Below, one piece after another: positions 6,519 through 13,535 of a DNA stretch of 21,184 nt (positions are counted from its first letter, which is position 1; the number at the start of each line of letters is the position of its first letter). The stretch is from JBAXTE01 sp038240835 (GTDB lineage: Bacteria > Bacteroidota > Bacteroidia > Bacteroidales > WCHB1-69): assembly GCA_038240835.1 (NCBI GenBank), contig JBBRGJ010000047.1, forward strand, positions 1-21,184. Direction: 5' to 3'. The translations under genes were made by a program, and so were the position numbers. The notes under the pieces were generated by a model. That model made no database searches, was not told where the DNA came from, and saw only the letters and a list, made by a program, of their open reading frames with translations.

Positions 6519-8312
6519 TTAGCGAACGATACCTTGAAATTCTGACGCAGTAAAATATTTTAAGAATTCGCGGTCTTCTTTAGCTTGAGCTTTTAGTGAA
6601 CTGTCAGTACAAGCAAGTTTCAATTTTTCATACATCAAAGAAGTGTTTCCTGAACGAGCACCTACAACTGCAAGTAAGTAGTTAACGGCAGCCGTTTTGT
6701 TTTTCACACACTCTAGGTTTTGTTGAGCTGCAGAAAGATTAGCAACTAAAATTTGTGCCAACGCTACGTTGTAATCACAAGTTTTGTTACCAAAAGAGGT
6801 AAGAGCACCTTGGTAATCACCTTCTTTTAATTTAATAATACCTAAGTTGTAACCTTGAGCAACACCCATTTTTTGTGATGACTCTAAGTATGATTTAGCA
6901 TTGGTGTAATCGTTGTTCAACAATGCGATAACGCCTAAGTTGTTTAAAACATTTGCATTGTTTGGAGCCATTGTGTTTGCTTTTTCAGCCATTGTTTTTG
7001 CTTCTTCCATTTTGTTTTGAAGAATCAATACAGCTGCTAAGTCGTTGTAACCTCTCCAATCTTGAGGATAAACACGAATAGCATTGCGATAAATTTTTTC
7101 TTTAGTAGCTAAATCGCTAGTTAAAGAAGCTGCATAATAAAGTTCTTTGTTATCTAAAGAATCAGGATTAGTAATTGCTAAACTAGCAATGTTTTCGTCT
7201 GATCTTTTTGTTTCAAAACATTTTAAAGTTACAACAGCTCTACGAAGTGCAGGTAAGATATCTTCTTCAATTTCTTTGAAAATAACGGTCATGTTACGAA
7301 TTTCTTGTTCACGACGAGTAACGTCAGCTTGTGAACGAACTACGTTTAAAATAACACTTTTATCTTTAATATTTGAGCTTTCAATTGCGCTCATAAAACC
7401 ATTCCAATCTTCTCCCAAAGCATTGGTGGTTACTTCTGGCATTTCAAAAACAACATCTCTTTCTTTCACTTTCATTGCTTTTGCTTTCGCTTTTTTAGCT
7501 GAAGCAACTTGAGAATCAAACCATTTTTTAGCAACTTTTGAACGTTCAGTTGATAAGTTTTGGTTTCTAGCTTCTTCACCTTCTGGAGAAGCCCATGCGT
7601 TGATAGAGATATCTTTTACTTTTAAGCCTTGGTTTAAAAGATCTGTAAACTCGGTAATTTGAGCTTTGTTTTCATCTTTTTTGTTCAAAGGAAGATTCAT
7701 GTCTAAGTTAGCTTGATCTACTTTAAAGTAAATAACAGCATCTTTAGAAAGGAAAGTTTCTTTTTCGTATCCGTGACTTGCAACGATAACGTTGGTTCCA
7801 TTACCTAAAACAGTTTGATAGTTTAAGTCTGGAGTGATTGCAATTCTTTCTGAAGTGTAGATAACACCATCAGCAACTTTTACATCGGTTAATGTTGCAG
7901 ATTTTTTCTTCAACATTGCTTTTCCGTTTAAATTTAAAACCGAAGCATTCATAGCTGGTTTATAATCAATAACGTCAGTGTAAGTAAATGATCCACCGGT
8001 TTTTTTGTTAATAACTGTTCCTTCTCCTTCAGCTTTTTCGCCTTTTAAACGAAGTGTTTTCAACGTGGTTGATCCACCTGCATAAGTTAGTACAGGAGTA
8101 ATTTCAATTACGGCTTTTTTGTGGAAGTATTTTGCAGGAATTTTTCCCTTAATGGTCACTTGAATTTTACCACCGTGAGTTTCCAATACTGCAGGTACTG
8201 CTTCGTAATTTACTTTCGCGTAATTTTTTACCATCTTTTTAAAACCACAACTCGTTAGTATTGTGGACATTATGAAGATAATAGTTAAAACTTTTAAACT
8301 TGATTTTTTCAT
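6519..8312 (-). CDS. Lipoprotein with OmpA-like peptidoglycan-binding domain and TPR repeats
   Basis: A 597-residue predicted lipoprotein (signal MKKSSLKVLTIIFIMSTILTSC, lipid Cys22). Residues 30-190 form a beta-rich region. An OmpA-C-like region at about 190-350 follows, with the ISINAWASPEGEEARNQNLS signature and following SxxRSKVAKKWF helix that in this fold contacts diaminopimelate. It is split by a Lys/Ala-rich insert (about 270-286). The C-terminal half (about 395-560) holds TPR-like helix pairs, including WRGYNDLAAVLILQNKMEEA and NVLNNLGVIALLNNDYTNA. It probably sits in the outer-membrane inner leaflet and ties a TPR scaffold to the cell wall; the partner is unknown. It is a single-gene unit with a full promoter (8353-8384) and its own terminator (6465-6498). 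Confidence 0.8.
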   Translation of the reverse strand: MKKSSLKVLTIIFIMSTILTSCGFKKMVKNYAKVNYEAVPAVLETHGGKIQVTIKGKIPAKYFHKKAVIEITPVLTYAGGSTTLKTLRLKGEKAEGEGTVINKKTGGSFTYTDVIDYKPAMNASVLNLNGKAMLKKKSATLTDVKVADGVIYTSERIAITPDLNYQTVLGNGTNVIVASHGYEKETFLSKDAVIYFKVDQANLDMNLPLNKKDENKAQITEFTDLLNQGLKVKDISINAWASPEGEEARNQNLSTERSKVAKKWFDSQVASAKKAKAKAMKVKERDVVFEMPEVTTNALGEDWNGFMSAIESSNIKDKSVILNVVRSQADVTRREQEIRNMTVIFKEIEEDILPALRRAVVTLKCFETKRSDENIASLAITNPDSLDNKELYYAASLTSDLATKEKIYRNAIRVYPQDWRGYNDLAAVLILQNKMEEAKTMAEKANTMAPNNANVLNNLGVIALLNNDYTNAKSYLESSQKMGVAQGYNLGIIKLKEGDYQGALTSFGNKTCDYNVALAQILVANLSAAQQNLECVKNKTAAVNYLLAVVGARSGNTSLMYEKLKLACTDSSLKAQAKEDREFLKYFTASEFQGIVR

Positions 8313-8352
8313 TTTCGCTAATTTAATTATCGTATTCTTTTTTTATTTGTTG

Positions 8353-8384
8353 CAAATATAGTAATTATTTAACACATTATCAAA
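8353..8384 (-). promoter_or_regulatory. Bacteroidota-type promoter of the OmpA/TPR lipoprotein gene
   Basis: Minus strand: TTTG (8381-8384), 20-bp spacer, TATATTTG (8353-8360). Both boxes and the spacing fit the TTTG/TAnnTTTG consensus. The predicted leader is about 35 nt. Confidence 0.75.
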
Positions 8385-8410
8385 TAATATCATTTTTTTT
8401 AATGGTGTTT

Positions 8411-8821
8411 TTATTCAACTACTTCCGATTTCCGAAGTGGCGGCAATTGGATTTCATCTTTGATGACAAATGCATTGGTGTACTCACTGAAAATTTGATG
8501 GTACAATCCTCTGGCTTCGGCTCTTGTTCTAAAATCGCCCACTCTTACCCTAAAATTGGGTTCTCTGAACGTTAAATAAATGGGTACTTCTGGGTATCTT
8601 GAGCTAAATTTTGATTTTGCAGCCTCTGCATTTGATCTAGAGTTTGCACCCGAATCAAAAAATATTTGAATCCGATACCCCTCGATTACGCCCACTTTTG
8701 TGTTCGCTTTTCGATGCTCGTTCACCAATTTGTTAATTTTGGAATCCTTAACCACCACCATATTTTGTGAAAACAAATGAAAGGAGCTAATCACCAAAAA
8801 AAGAAGTATTAATTTTTTCAT
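8411..8821 (-). CDS. Exported SPOR-domain protein
   Basis: A 136-residue protein with a signal peptide (about 1-19, ending FSQ) and a single SPOR domain at about residues 46-122: GYRIQIFFDSGANSRSNAEA at its start, FRVRVGDFRTRAEARGLY in the middle, and the final strand NAFVIKDEI. SPOR domains bind denuded glycan strands of peptidoglycan, so the protein is likely to act at the cell wall in the periplasm. It lacks a membrane anchor or other domain. It lies 7 bp downstream of the UspA-like gene, so the two are almost surely co-transcribed, an unusual functional pairing. Confidence 0.9.
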   Translation of the reverse strand: MKKLILLFLVISSFHLFSQNMVVVKDSKINKLVNEHRKANTKVGVIEGYRIQIFFDSGANSRSNAEAAKSKFSSRYPEVPIYLTFREPNFRVRVGDFRTRAEARGLYHQIFSEYTNAFVIKDEIQLPPLRKSEVVE

Positions 8822-8828
8822 TGCTCAA

Positions 8829-9659
8829 CTATTGTCTAACGGTTAATACAGGAATCGGGGATCTATTTATTAATTGCTGCGCCAATTCACTAATTCCCGA
8901 TTGATCGTCTTTCCCCGATTGTTCGGTGGTGATCGCCACTAAATCAAAGGTAGATTTTTCGATAAATTGAATGATATCCATGGCCACATTTTGCGAATTT
9001 AATTCATCAAACGTAAATTGTAAAGAGGATTCTGTAATCATATTTTTTGCAGTAGTGACTGAGTTCTCTACTTTGGTGTTAATTGTTTTCAACGTAGTGG
9101 TATAGATTGCCAATAAATTGATTTCTGCATTAAAAACAGACGCAAATTCGATGATTGCAGGCAACTTGTTTAATGTATCTGGCGTATGATCGATGGGAAC
9201 CAATATGCGAGAAATAATTTTTTTAGTGGGTTTATATCCTCTCTTTACGGAGATTACAGGACAGGGAGCAGCTGAAATCACACGATAAGCATTGCTACCT
9301 ATCCAATAATCCTGAAATCCAGAACTACCGTGTGTGCTGACGATAATTAACGAGGTTTTTTCTGCTTTTGCCAACGTGCTCACCTCGCGGAAAACCTTAC
9401 CGGTTTTTATTTTTGAAGTATATTTTATTCCCAGAAACTTATCTGTCATATTTACAATCAACTCTTTCAACTCCTCTTTAGCTTCCTGACGCACAGATGC
9501 TTGCAATTGATTGTCTAAGCTCAAATTAGCCGTGGTTTCGTGATTGTTAACCCACAAAAGTGTAATTTCTGACTTTACAATTTGAGAAATTTTAGAAGCA
9601 TACTCAATTGCTTTTATAGATGAAGATGAAAAATCGGTTGGCACTAATAATCGTTTCAT
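8829..9659 (-). CDS. Tandem universal stress protein (two UspA domains)
   Basis: A 276-residue cytoplasmic protein. UspA domain 1 spans about residues 1-140, starting KRLLVPTDFSSSS and carrying the nucleotide-binding motif HGSSGFQDYWIGSNA (Gly111, Gly114, Gly121-Ser122). Domain 2 spans about 148-276 (SRILVPIDHTPDT to SPIPVLTVRQ) and lacks the GxxG(x)GS motif, having EQSGKDDQSG instead. One ATP site per chain is therefore likely and the second domain is probably structural. Members of this family bind ATP and act in stress responses; the specific role here is unknown. It is the first gene of a two-gene operon with the SPOR protein and is divergent from ruvB. A TATCTTTG element at 9767-9774 is a possible promoter with a leader of about 100 nt. 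Confidence 0.9.
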   Translation of the reverse strand: MKRLLVPTDFSSSSIKAIEYASKISQIVKSEITLLWVNNHETTANLSLDNQLQASVRQEAKEELKELIVNMTDKFLGIKYTSKIKTGKVFREVSTLAKAEKTSLIIVSTHGSSGFQDYWIGSNAYRVISAAPCPVISVKRGYKPTKKIISRILVPIDHTPDTLNKLPAIIEFASVFNAEINLLAIYTTTLKTINTKVENSVTTAKNMITESSLQFTFDELNSQNVAMDIIQFIEKSTFDLVAITTEQSGKDDQSGISELAQQLINRSPIPVLTVRQ

Positions 9660-9766
9660 AGTAATAAGTTTTTATTCGTTTATTAAACAAATTGTTGGTC
9701 GATTGAACTCAATAATCAGAAAATAGTCGTTTTCTTTGTTTTTTTTTAATTCCTTTTTCTCGATAA

Positions 9767-9774
9767 CAAAGATA
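9767..9774 (-). promoter_or_regulatory. Candidate -7 element for the UspA/SPOR operon
   Basis: The minus strand reads TATCTTTG. No -33 box at the right spacing, and the distance to the start codon (108 bp) is long, so the assignment is tentative. Confidence 0.35.
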
Positions 9775-9812
9775 GACAAAAATAACATATTTAGTCTGTT
9801 TTTTAGAGTTTT

Positions 9813-9845
9813 TTTGAATTTTCTCACAAAAAACGATTAGCTTTG
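9813..9845 (+). promoter_or_regulatory. Bacteroidota-type promoter of ruvB
   Basis: TTTG (9813-9816), 21-bp spacer, TAGCTTTG (9838-9845). The start codon follows 18 bp later, giving a very short leader. Confidence 0.7.
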
Positions 9846-9863
9846 TAACGTAAAAAAAATCGA

Positions 9864-10892
9864 ATGAACGAAAATTTAAATCCATCTTCTGAGCGTCTTT
9901 CATCAGCCGAAAAAGAGTTTGAAAAAGCTATTCGTCCCGTTGAATTCAGCGACTTTTCTGGTCAAGACAAAGTGGTGGAGAATCTTAAGATATTTGTAAG
10001 AGCAGCCAAAATGAGAGGCGAAGCCTTAGACCACGTGCTTCTTCACGGACCTCCCGGATTGGGAAAAACAACGCTCTCATACATTGTAGCCAACGAAATG
10101 GGCGTTAATGTTAGAGTTACCTCCGGTCCAGTAATTGACAAACCTGGAGATTTAGCGGGTTTGCTGACTAATTTAGAACCCAACGATGTGCTTTTTATCG
10201 ACGAAATTCATCGGTTATCGCCCGTGGTAGAAGAGTATTTGTACTCCGCCATGGAGGATTACAAAATTGACATCATGATAGAAACTGGTCCCAATGCACG
10301 AAGTGTGGAAATATCGCTCAACCCATTTACGTTGGTTGGCGCTACCACTCGCTCGGGACTGTTAACCTCTCCACTTCGGTCGCGATTTGGAATTACCATG
10401 CGACTCAATTATTACGATTCCAAAACACTCACACATATTATCAAACGAGCTTCTGCAATATTAGATGTAGCTATTGACGACGATGCCGCATACGAAATTG
10501 CACGCAGAAGTCGAGGAACCCCACGTATTGCAAACTTGCTGTTGCGAAGAGTGCGCGACTTTGCTCAAATAAAAGGAAATGGCTCCATCGACATGGAAAT
10601 TGCTCAATATGCGCTTTCTGCGTTAAATGTAGATAAAAATGGACTCGACGAAATGGATATCCGAATTCTAACCACCATTATCGACAAATTTAAAGGCGGT
10701 CCAGTAGGTATTACCACCATTTCCACCGCCTGTGGCGAAGATTCTGGCACCATCGAAGAAGTGTACGAACCCTTCCTAATTCAAGAAGGATATTTGATGA
10801 GAACTCCGCGAGGCAGAGAAGCAACACCGCTGGCATACAAACATTTAGGTAAAAAAAGAATTGTTGGCGATCAGCCGAATTTGTTTGATTAA
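9864..10892 (+). CDS. ruvB: Holliday junction branch-migration ATPase RuvB
   Basis: A 342-residue AAA+ motor that, with RuvA, drives branch migration of Holliday junctions in recombination and repair. All family marks are visible: IRPVEFSDFSGQDKV at the N-terminus, Walker A GPPGLGKT (62-69), Walker B FIDEIH (111-116), sensor 1 GATTRSG (159-165), arginine finger in LRSRFG (Arg174), and the C-terminal winged helix with GGPVGITTISTACGEDSGTI and IQEGYLMRTPRGREAT. Length and order match RuvB of other bacteria. The start is supported by the promoter 18 bp upstream. It is a single-gene unit here; ruvA and ruvC are not in the window, as is common outside gammaproteobacteria. Confidence 0.98.
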   Translation: MNENLNPSSERLSSAEKEFEKAIRPVEFSDFSGQDKVVENLKIFVRAAKMRGEALDHVLLHGPPGLGKTTLSYIVANEMGVNVRVTSGPVIDKPGDLAGLLTNLEPNDVLFIDEIHRLSPVVEEYLYSAMEDYKIDIMIETGPNARSVEISLNPFTLVGATTRSGLLTSPLRSRFGITMRLNYYDSKTLTHIIKRASAILDVAIDDDAAYEIARRSRGTPRIANLLLRRVRDFAQIKGNGSIDMEIAQYALSALNVDKNGLDEMDIRILTTIIDKFKGGPVGITTISTACGEDSGTIEEVYEPFLIQEGYLMRTPRGREATPLAYKHLGKKRIVGDQPNLFD

Positions 10893-10980
10893 GAAGAGAT
10901 TGTGAGGTGGGAAAAGTAGCCAAGTCGCGAAGTAGCCGGGTAGCCGGGAGCGCGAAGCGAGACGAGCTTTCAAAGATCCA

Positions 10981-11002
10981 CGAATTTTGAAAAAATTCGG
11001 GA
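10981..11002 (+). repeat. 22-bp hairpin repeat, identical to 2323-2344 in inverse orientation
   Basis: CGAATTTT-gaa-AAAATTCG followed by GGA, an 8-bp stem. An exact copy in the opposite orientation lies at 2323-2344. Confidence 0.75.
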
Positions 11003-11024
11003 CGATCTGATAACTGATAAATGA

Positions 11025-11056
11025 GTCAAAAGTTCATAAAGTCAAAAGTTCATAAA
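11025..11056. repeat. Tandem duplication GTCAAAAGTTCATAAA x2
   Basis: Two perfect 16-bp units in direct contact, 11025-11040 and 11041-11056. Confidence 0.9.
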
Positions 11057-11110
11057 GTGCCGAATTTTTATAAAAAGTTTCATTTATGGTTTGAGACTCT
11101 TCTAGAAAAC

Positions 11111-11236
11111 AAGTGATTGATAAGAAAATGTCAAATTTGAGGCTTGCGCGGCAACAAATTCGGTGAGTTTACTGATGTAAATGATCTGAATTTGTTGCAA
11201 GCATAACGAAGAAGTTGACATTTTCTTGCAATCACT
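11111..11236. repeat. Long imperfect inverted repeat
   Basis: The left arm 11111-11163 and right arm 11186-11236 pair through four matching blocks in order: AGTGATTG, AAGAAAATGTCAA, GCTTGC and AACAAATTC. Short insertions separate them, with a loop of about 22 nt. The right arm ends 2 bp past the TPR-like gene stop (minus strand), so its transcript would fold into this hairpin at once. It could be a decayed miniature element or a large 3' RNA structure. No T-tract suggests a plain terminator. Confidence 0.75.
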
Positions 11237-11238
11237 CT

Positions 11239-11655
11239 TTATCTTCGAGCGTTTTCTATCACATCATTAGCCCGGCGGAAATAACTTCCATTCGGCATTA
11301 CCCGTTTGTACTGATGAATAAAATCTAATTCGCGGAATTTTGAATAACACCGTTCGCAGGCATCCCAAATAGCATCATCGCAAAGTTCTTTTTCATAGCC
11401 TGCTTCAAATGCTTCTAGAAAGTGGTCGATGGCTTTTTCTTCCTCTTCCATCACCAAATAAACTTGAGCCAATTTGTACAAACACAACCCTTTGTCTTCA
11501 GGGTACATTTTACAAAGGATCTCATACGAGATAATTCCATTCATATAATGCCTATAGTTGACAAGTTCGCGTGCCGCTTCAAATTGGTCTTGTTTGGAGC
11601 CATTGTTTACTGCGTGGCGAAAGCCGTCTAAAGAAGAGTTGTTGTAATCACTCAT
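11239..11655 (-). CDS. Small TPR-like cytoplasmic protein
   Basis: A 138-residue protein without signal peptide or membrane segment, made of helix pairs. The segment KGLCLYKLAQVYLVMEEEEK plus AIDHFLEAFEAG at about residues 55-90 reads as a TPR-type repeat, and SSLDGFRHAVNNGSKQDQFE with AARELVN as an earlier helix pair. It contains three Cys in the C-terminal half. I chose the Met at 11653-11655 rather than 11685 because a TAGATTTG -7 element lies at 11683-11690, which would make the upstream start impossible to transcribe from that promoter. A protein-protein adaptor role is likely from the fold; no partner is evident. I do not recognise a named family. Confidence 0.75.
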   Translation of the reverse strand: MSDYNNSSLDGFRHAVNNGSKQDQFEAARELVNYRHYMNGIISYEILCKMYPEDKGLCLYKLAQVYLVMEEEEKAIDHFLEAFEAGYEKELCDDAIWDACERCYSKFRELDFIHQYKRVMPNGSYFRRANDVIENARR

Positions 11656-11682
11656 AAAAAGTTTTTGATTATTTGATTTGTA

Positions 11683-11690
11683 CAAATCTA
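11683..11690 (-). promoter_or_regulatory. Candidate -7 element for the TPR-like gene
   Basis: The minus strand reads TAGATTTG, 27 bp before the chosen start codon. No clear -33 TTTG. It supports the shorter reading of the gene. Confidence 0.5.
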
Positions 11691-11799
11691 CGAAAAAAAT
11701 CAGTGATTTTATTATTATTTTTTTTTTGATGAAATAAAAACGAAGTTCAAACCCTTTATTTCAAGAGATTTTAAGTGATGATTTTGTTTTATAAAAAAA

Positions 11800-12363
11800 C
11801 TACTCTCCCCACTTAAATCCAGAGGTTTCAAATCCTATTTGTTGAAGAACTCTATCGGTAACCGTTTTCACTAATTCCAGCATGTTTTGAGGTTTGCTAT
11901 AAAACGAAGGATTTGCTGGTAAAATTAATCCTCCTGCCAAGGTAATCAGACGCATGTTTTCGAGATGGATGAGGCTAAAAGGAGTTTCGCGGGCGACTAA
12001 AATGAGTTTTCTACGCTCTTTTAAAATCACATCCGCAGCGCGGGTAATCAGATCATCGGCAACTCCATGCGCAATTCTGCCAAGCGTCCCCATGGTACAA
12101 GGGCAAACAATCATGGTTTTGTAATCGGACGAACCCGAAGCAAAAGGTGCGTAAAAATCGGCGTGATCGTAGGTGGTAAATGGATAGTTTTCGAAATCAC
12201 TATTTCCCAACTCAAACTGCCAAACCTCTTTTGCCACCTTAGACATAACTAAGGCCACATTTTTGGGATCATCCACCAATTGAGACAGAGAATCAAGCAA
12301 TACTTTTGCATAAATAGCTCCACTGGCACCGGTAACGGCAACAACAATTTTTGACTCATTCAT
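11800..12363 (-). CDS. ubiX: Flavin prenyltransferase UbiX
   Basis: A 187-residue enzyme that joins dimethylallyl phosphate to FMN, making the prenylated FMN cofactor of UbiD-type decarboxylases. Visible marks are the Rossmann-like N-terminal loop VVAVTGASGAIYA (TGASGA at 11-16), PFASGSSDYKTMIVCPCTMG (about 73-92), the helix GRIAHGVADDLITRAADV, and RETPFS (125-130) followed by HLENM. Length is standard. It starts 2 bp after the stop of the outer-membrane barrel gene, so it is transcribed from that gene's promoter. In Bacteroidota the product would serve UbiD enzymes, for example in menaquinone synthesis; no ubiD is in the window. Confidence 0.95.
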   Translation of the reverse strand: MNESKIVVAVTGASGAIYAKVLLDSLSQLVDDPKNVALVMSKVAKEVWQFELGNSDFENYPFTTYDHADFYAPFASGSSDYKTMIVCPCTMGTLGRIAHGVADDLITRAADVILKERRKLILVARETPFSLIHLENMRLITLAGGLILPANPSFYSKPQNMLELVKTVTDRVLQQIGFETSGFKWGE

Positions 12364-12365
12364 AG

Positions 12366-12980
12366 CTATAAATATCTGAAAAGCGAAATTAGCACAACAT
12401 CATTGTACTGGCGTCTATCGTGATAAGCCATAGTGCTAAATGATGGCAGATCTCTTATTGGTAAAAATGAATAGGAATATGTTAGTCCAAGATTCCATTT
12501 ATCGTTAAATTGCCATGTTCCACCGCCTTGGACAGAAAAATCAAAAGGATTTCTAGTATCTACTGAGTTTGAACGGACTTTGTCTCCATCAATACGGTCA
12601 ATCGCCCAAAAAAGATAGGCAAACGAGACTCCTGCTCTAAATCCTAGTTTATTGAAAGGTTTAAAACTATAGAAAAGTGGAACTTCAACATAGTTTAATC
12701 GTTGCACGTATGATCCCGGATTTGTAACGGTAGAATTTTTTCTACTTCCTTTCTGAATATAATACATCTCCATTCGCAACGCATTTTTCTTTCCAAAGGG
12801 AAGTTCTGTAAACACCCCAGCTTGAACCCCAGGATGATTATATCCCGAAAGTTTATCGCCCGTAACCTGAGTAGCGGCCAATCCCAACACCAACCCACCT
12901 TTAAAAGACTGAGCCTGAGTAAGACTTACCGTAAAAAAAAGTATTATCCCAAAACCATATTTAATCAATTTCATCTTCAA
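12366..12980 (-). CDS. Outer-membrane beta-barrel protein (PorT-like/OMP_b-brl family)
   Basis: A 204-residue protein with a signal peptide (about 1-23, ending TQAQ) and alternating-residue amphipathic strands to the end: FKGGLVLGLAATQVTG, HPGVQAGVFTELPF, ALRMEMYYIQKGSRKN, LNYVEVPLFYSF, GFRAGVSFAYLF, FSVQGGGTWQFN, NLGLTYSYSF, and a terminal strand NDVVLISLFRYL. This matches the eight-stranded small barrel family common in Bacteroidota. Substrate or partner is unknown. Stop and ubiX start are 2 bp apart, so an operon is likely despite unrelated functions. A start two codons downstream (12974) is possible. No TAnnTTTG box was found upstream. Confidence 0.85.
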   Translation of the reverse strand: MKMKLIKYGFGIILFFTVSLTQAQSFKGGLVLGLAATQVTGDKLSGYNHPGVQAGVFTELPFGKKNALRMEMYYIQKGSRKNSTVTNPGSYVQRLNYVEVPLFYSFKPFNKLGFRAGVSFAYLFWAIDRIDGDKVRSNSVDTRNPFDFSVQGGGTWQFNDKWNLGLTYSYSFLPIRDLPSFSTMAYHDRRQYNDVVLISLFRYL

Positions 12981-13022
12981 TATTTTTTAATTCATAAAAA
13001 GTTCTAATCGTTTATTCTAGTT

Positions 13023-13118
13023 TTAACCGCAGAGCGATGCATTGCGATGCGTTGAGCCAGTCGAAACGAGCTTGTCGAAATGGACGCAGAGGAGTTTTAA
13101 AAAGAGAGAGAACGCAGA
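13023..13118 (+). repeat. CGCAGAG-type element, copy 4, interrupted by another repeat
   Basis: It starts TTAACCGCAGAG, as copy 1 does. About 50 bp of unrelated sequence containing GCCAGTCGAAACGAGCTTGT follows, then the element resumes at 13085 with CGCAGAGGAGTTTTAAAAAG and closes in AACGCAGAG. The resumed 34 bp match the minus strand of copy 2 (2435-2498) with one mismatch. Copy 2 has no such insert between CCGCAGAG and CGCAGAG. Confidence 0.65.
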
Positions 13119-13142
13119 GCGAAGTGCTGAGCCTTTTGAAGT

Positions 13143-13212
13143 GCCGCAATGCGACGATGCGCAAGCGAGTCAAAAATGCGAAGAATGTCTCGCTTCGCGC
13201 ACTTGGCTACTT
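13143..13212. repeat. GCGAAGCGAG palindromic element, copy 2
   Basis: It shares GCGACGATGCGCAAGCGAGT, then AAA, GCGAAG and CTCGCTTCGCGCACTTG with 6347-6402. Here the centre of the palindrome has diverged, so the hairpin is weaker. Confidence 0.7.
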
Positions 13213-13269
13213 CTCAAAGAACTCAACTACTATTTTTTACTCTATCTTCACGAACTCAGCAACTCTTTG

Positions 13270-13518
13270 GTCGAGCTTAGCTCTGATAACTGCTAACTGA
13301 ACACTGTATTTCGGTCGAGCTTTGCTCTGATCACTGATAACTGATAACTGTATTTCCTGTTCTCCGTTCTTCCTCTTCACTGATTTTCTTTATTTGCCCC
13401 ATCCCTAAAGGGAGCAAAGAAAATCCTTTTGCTTTTTCTAAGTACCATTTCGGTCGAGCTTGGCTCACTCATCTCTCATCGTTCATAATTCATCACTCTC
13501 CCAAGTCGAGCTTCGCTC
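13270..13518. repeat. Four GTCGAGCTTNGCTC mini-hairpins
   Basis: Copies at 13270-13283 (N=A), 13314-13327 (N=T), 13453-13466 (N=G) and 13505-13518 (N=C). Each forms GAGC-TTN-GCTC, a 4-bp stem with a 3-nt loop. Three are followed by TGATAACTG, TGATCACTG or TGTTAACTG units. Confidence 0.8.
13382..13425. repeat. Hairpin GATTTTCTTT ... AAAGAAAATC with GCCCC/GGGAGC core
   Basis: Ten-base outer arms pair perfectly and an inner GCCCC/GGGAGC stem pairs with a bulge. It lies about 110 bp past the sufS stop and could act as a 3' structure for that transcript, though it resembles dispersed GCCCCATCCCTAAAGGGAGC elements. Confidence 0.6.
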
Positions 13519-13535
13519 TGTTAACTGATAACTGT

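Larger units (their letters stand above)
10893..11238. other. Intergenic region between convergent ruvB and TPR-like gene
   Basis: No gene. It contains TAGCCGGG-type repeats, a CGCGAAGCGAGAC core (about 10951-10963), a 22-bp hairpin repeat (10981-11002), CTGATAACTGATAA (near 11007-11020), a 16-bp tandem duplication (11025-11056) and a long imperfect inverted repeat (11111-11236). Both flanking genes end here. Confidence 0.75.
12981..13535. other. Repeat-mosaic intergenic region between sufS and the barrel gene
   Basis: A 555-bp gap without a credible gene. It holds an interrupted CGCAGAG element (13023-13118), a GCGAAGCGAG-type element (13143-13212), four GTCGAGCTTNGCTC mini-hairpins (13270-13518), several CTGATAACTG units, and a hairpin with GCCCC/GGGAGC core (13382-13425). 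Two overlapping open frames on the plus strand (13037-13300) are read through the repeats and look spurious. Confidence 0.75.

Noticed and set aside
9709..9903. Minus-strand 64-codon frame across the usp-ruvB promoter region
   Set aside because: It overlaps the 5' end of ruvB and its promoter, and its composition reflects A/T runs only.
13037..13300. Two overlapping plus-strand open frames of 84-87 codons
   Set aside because: They read straight through CGCAGAG, GCGAAGCGAG and GTCGAGCTT repeats, have no promoter or coding signature, and owe their length to the repeats.
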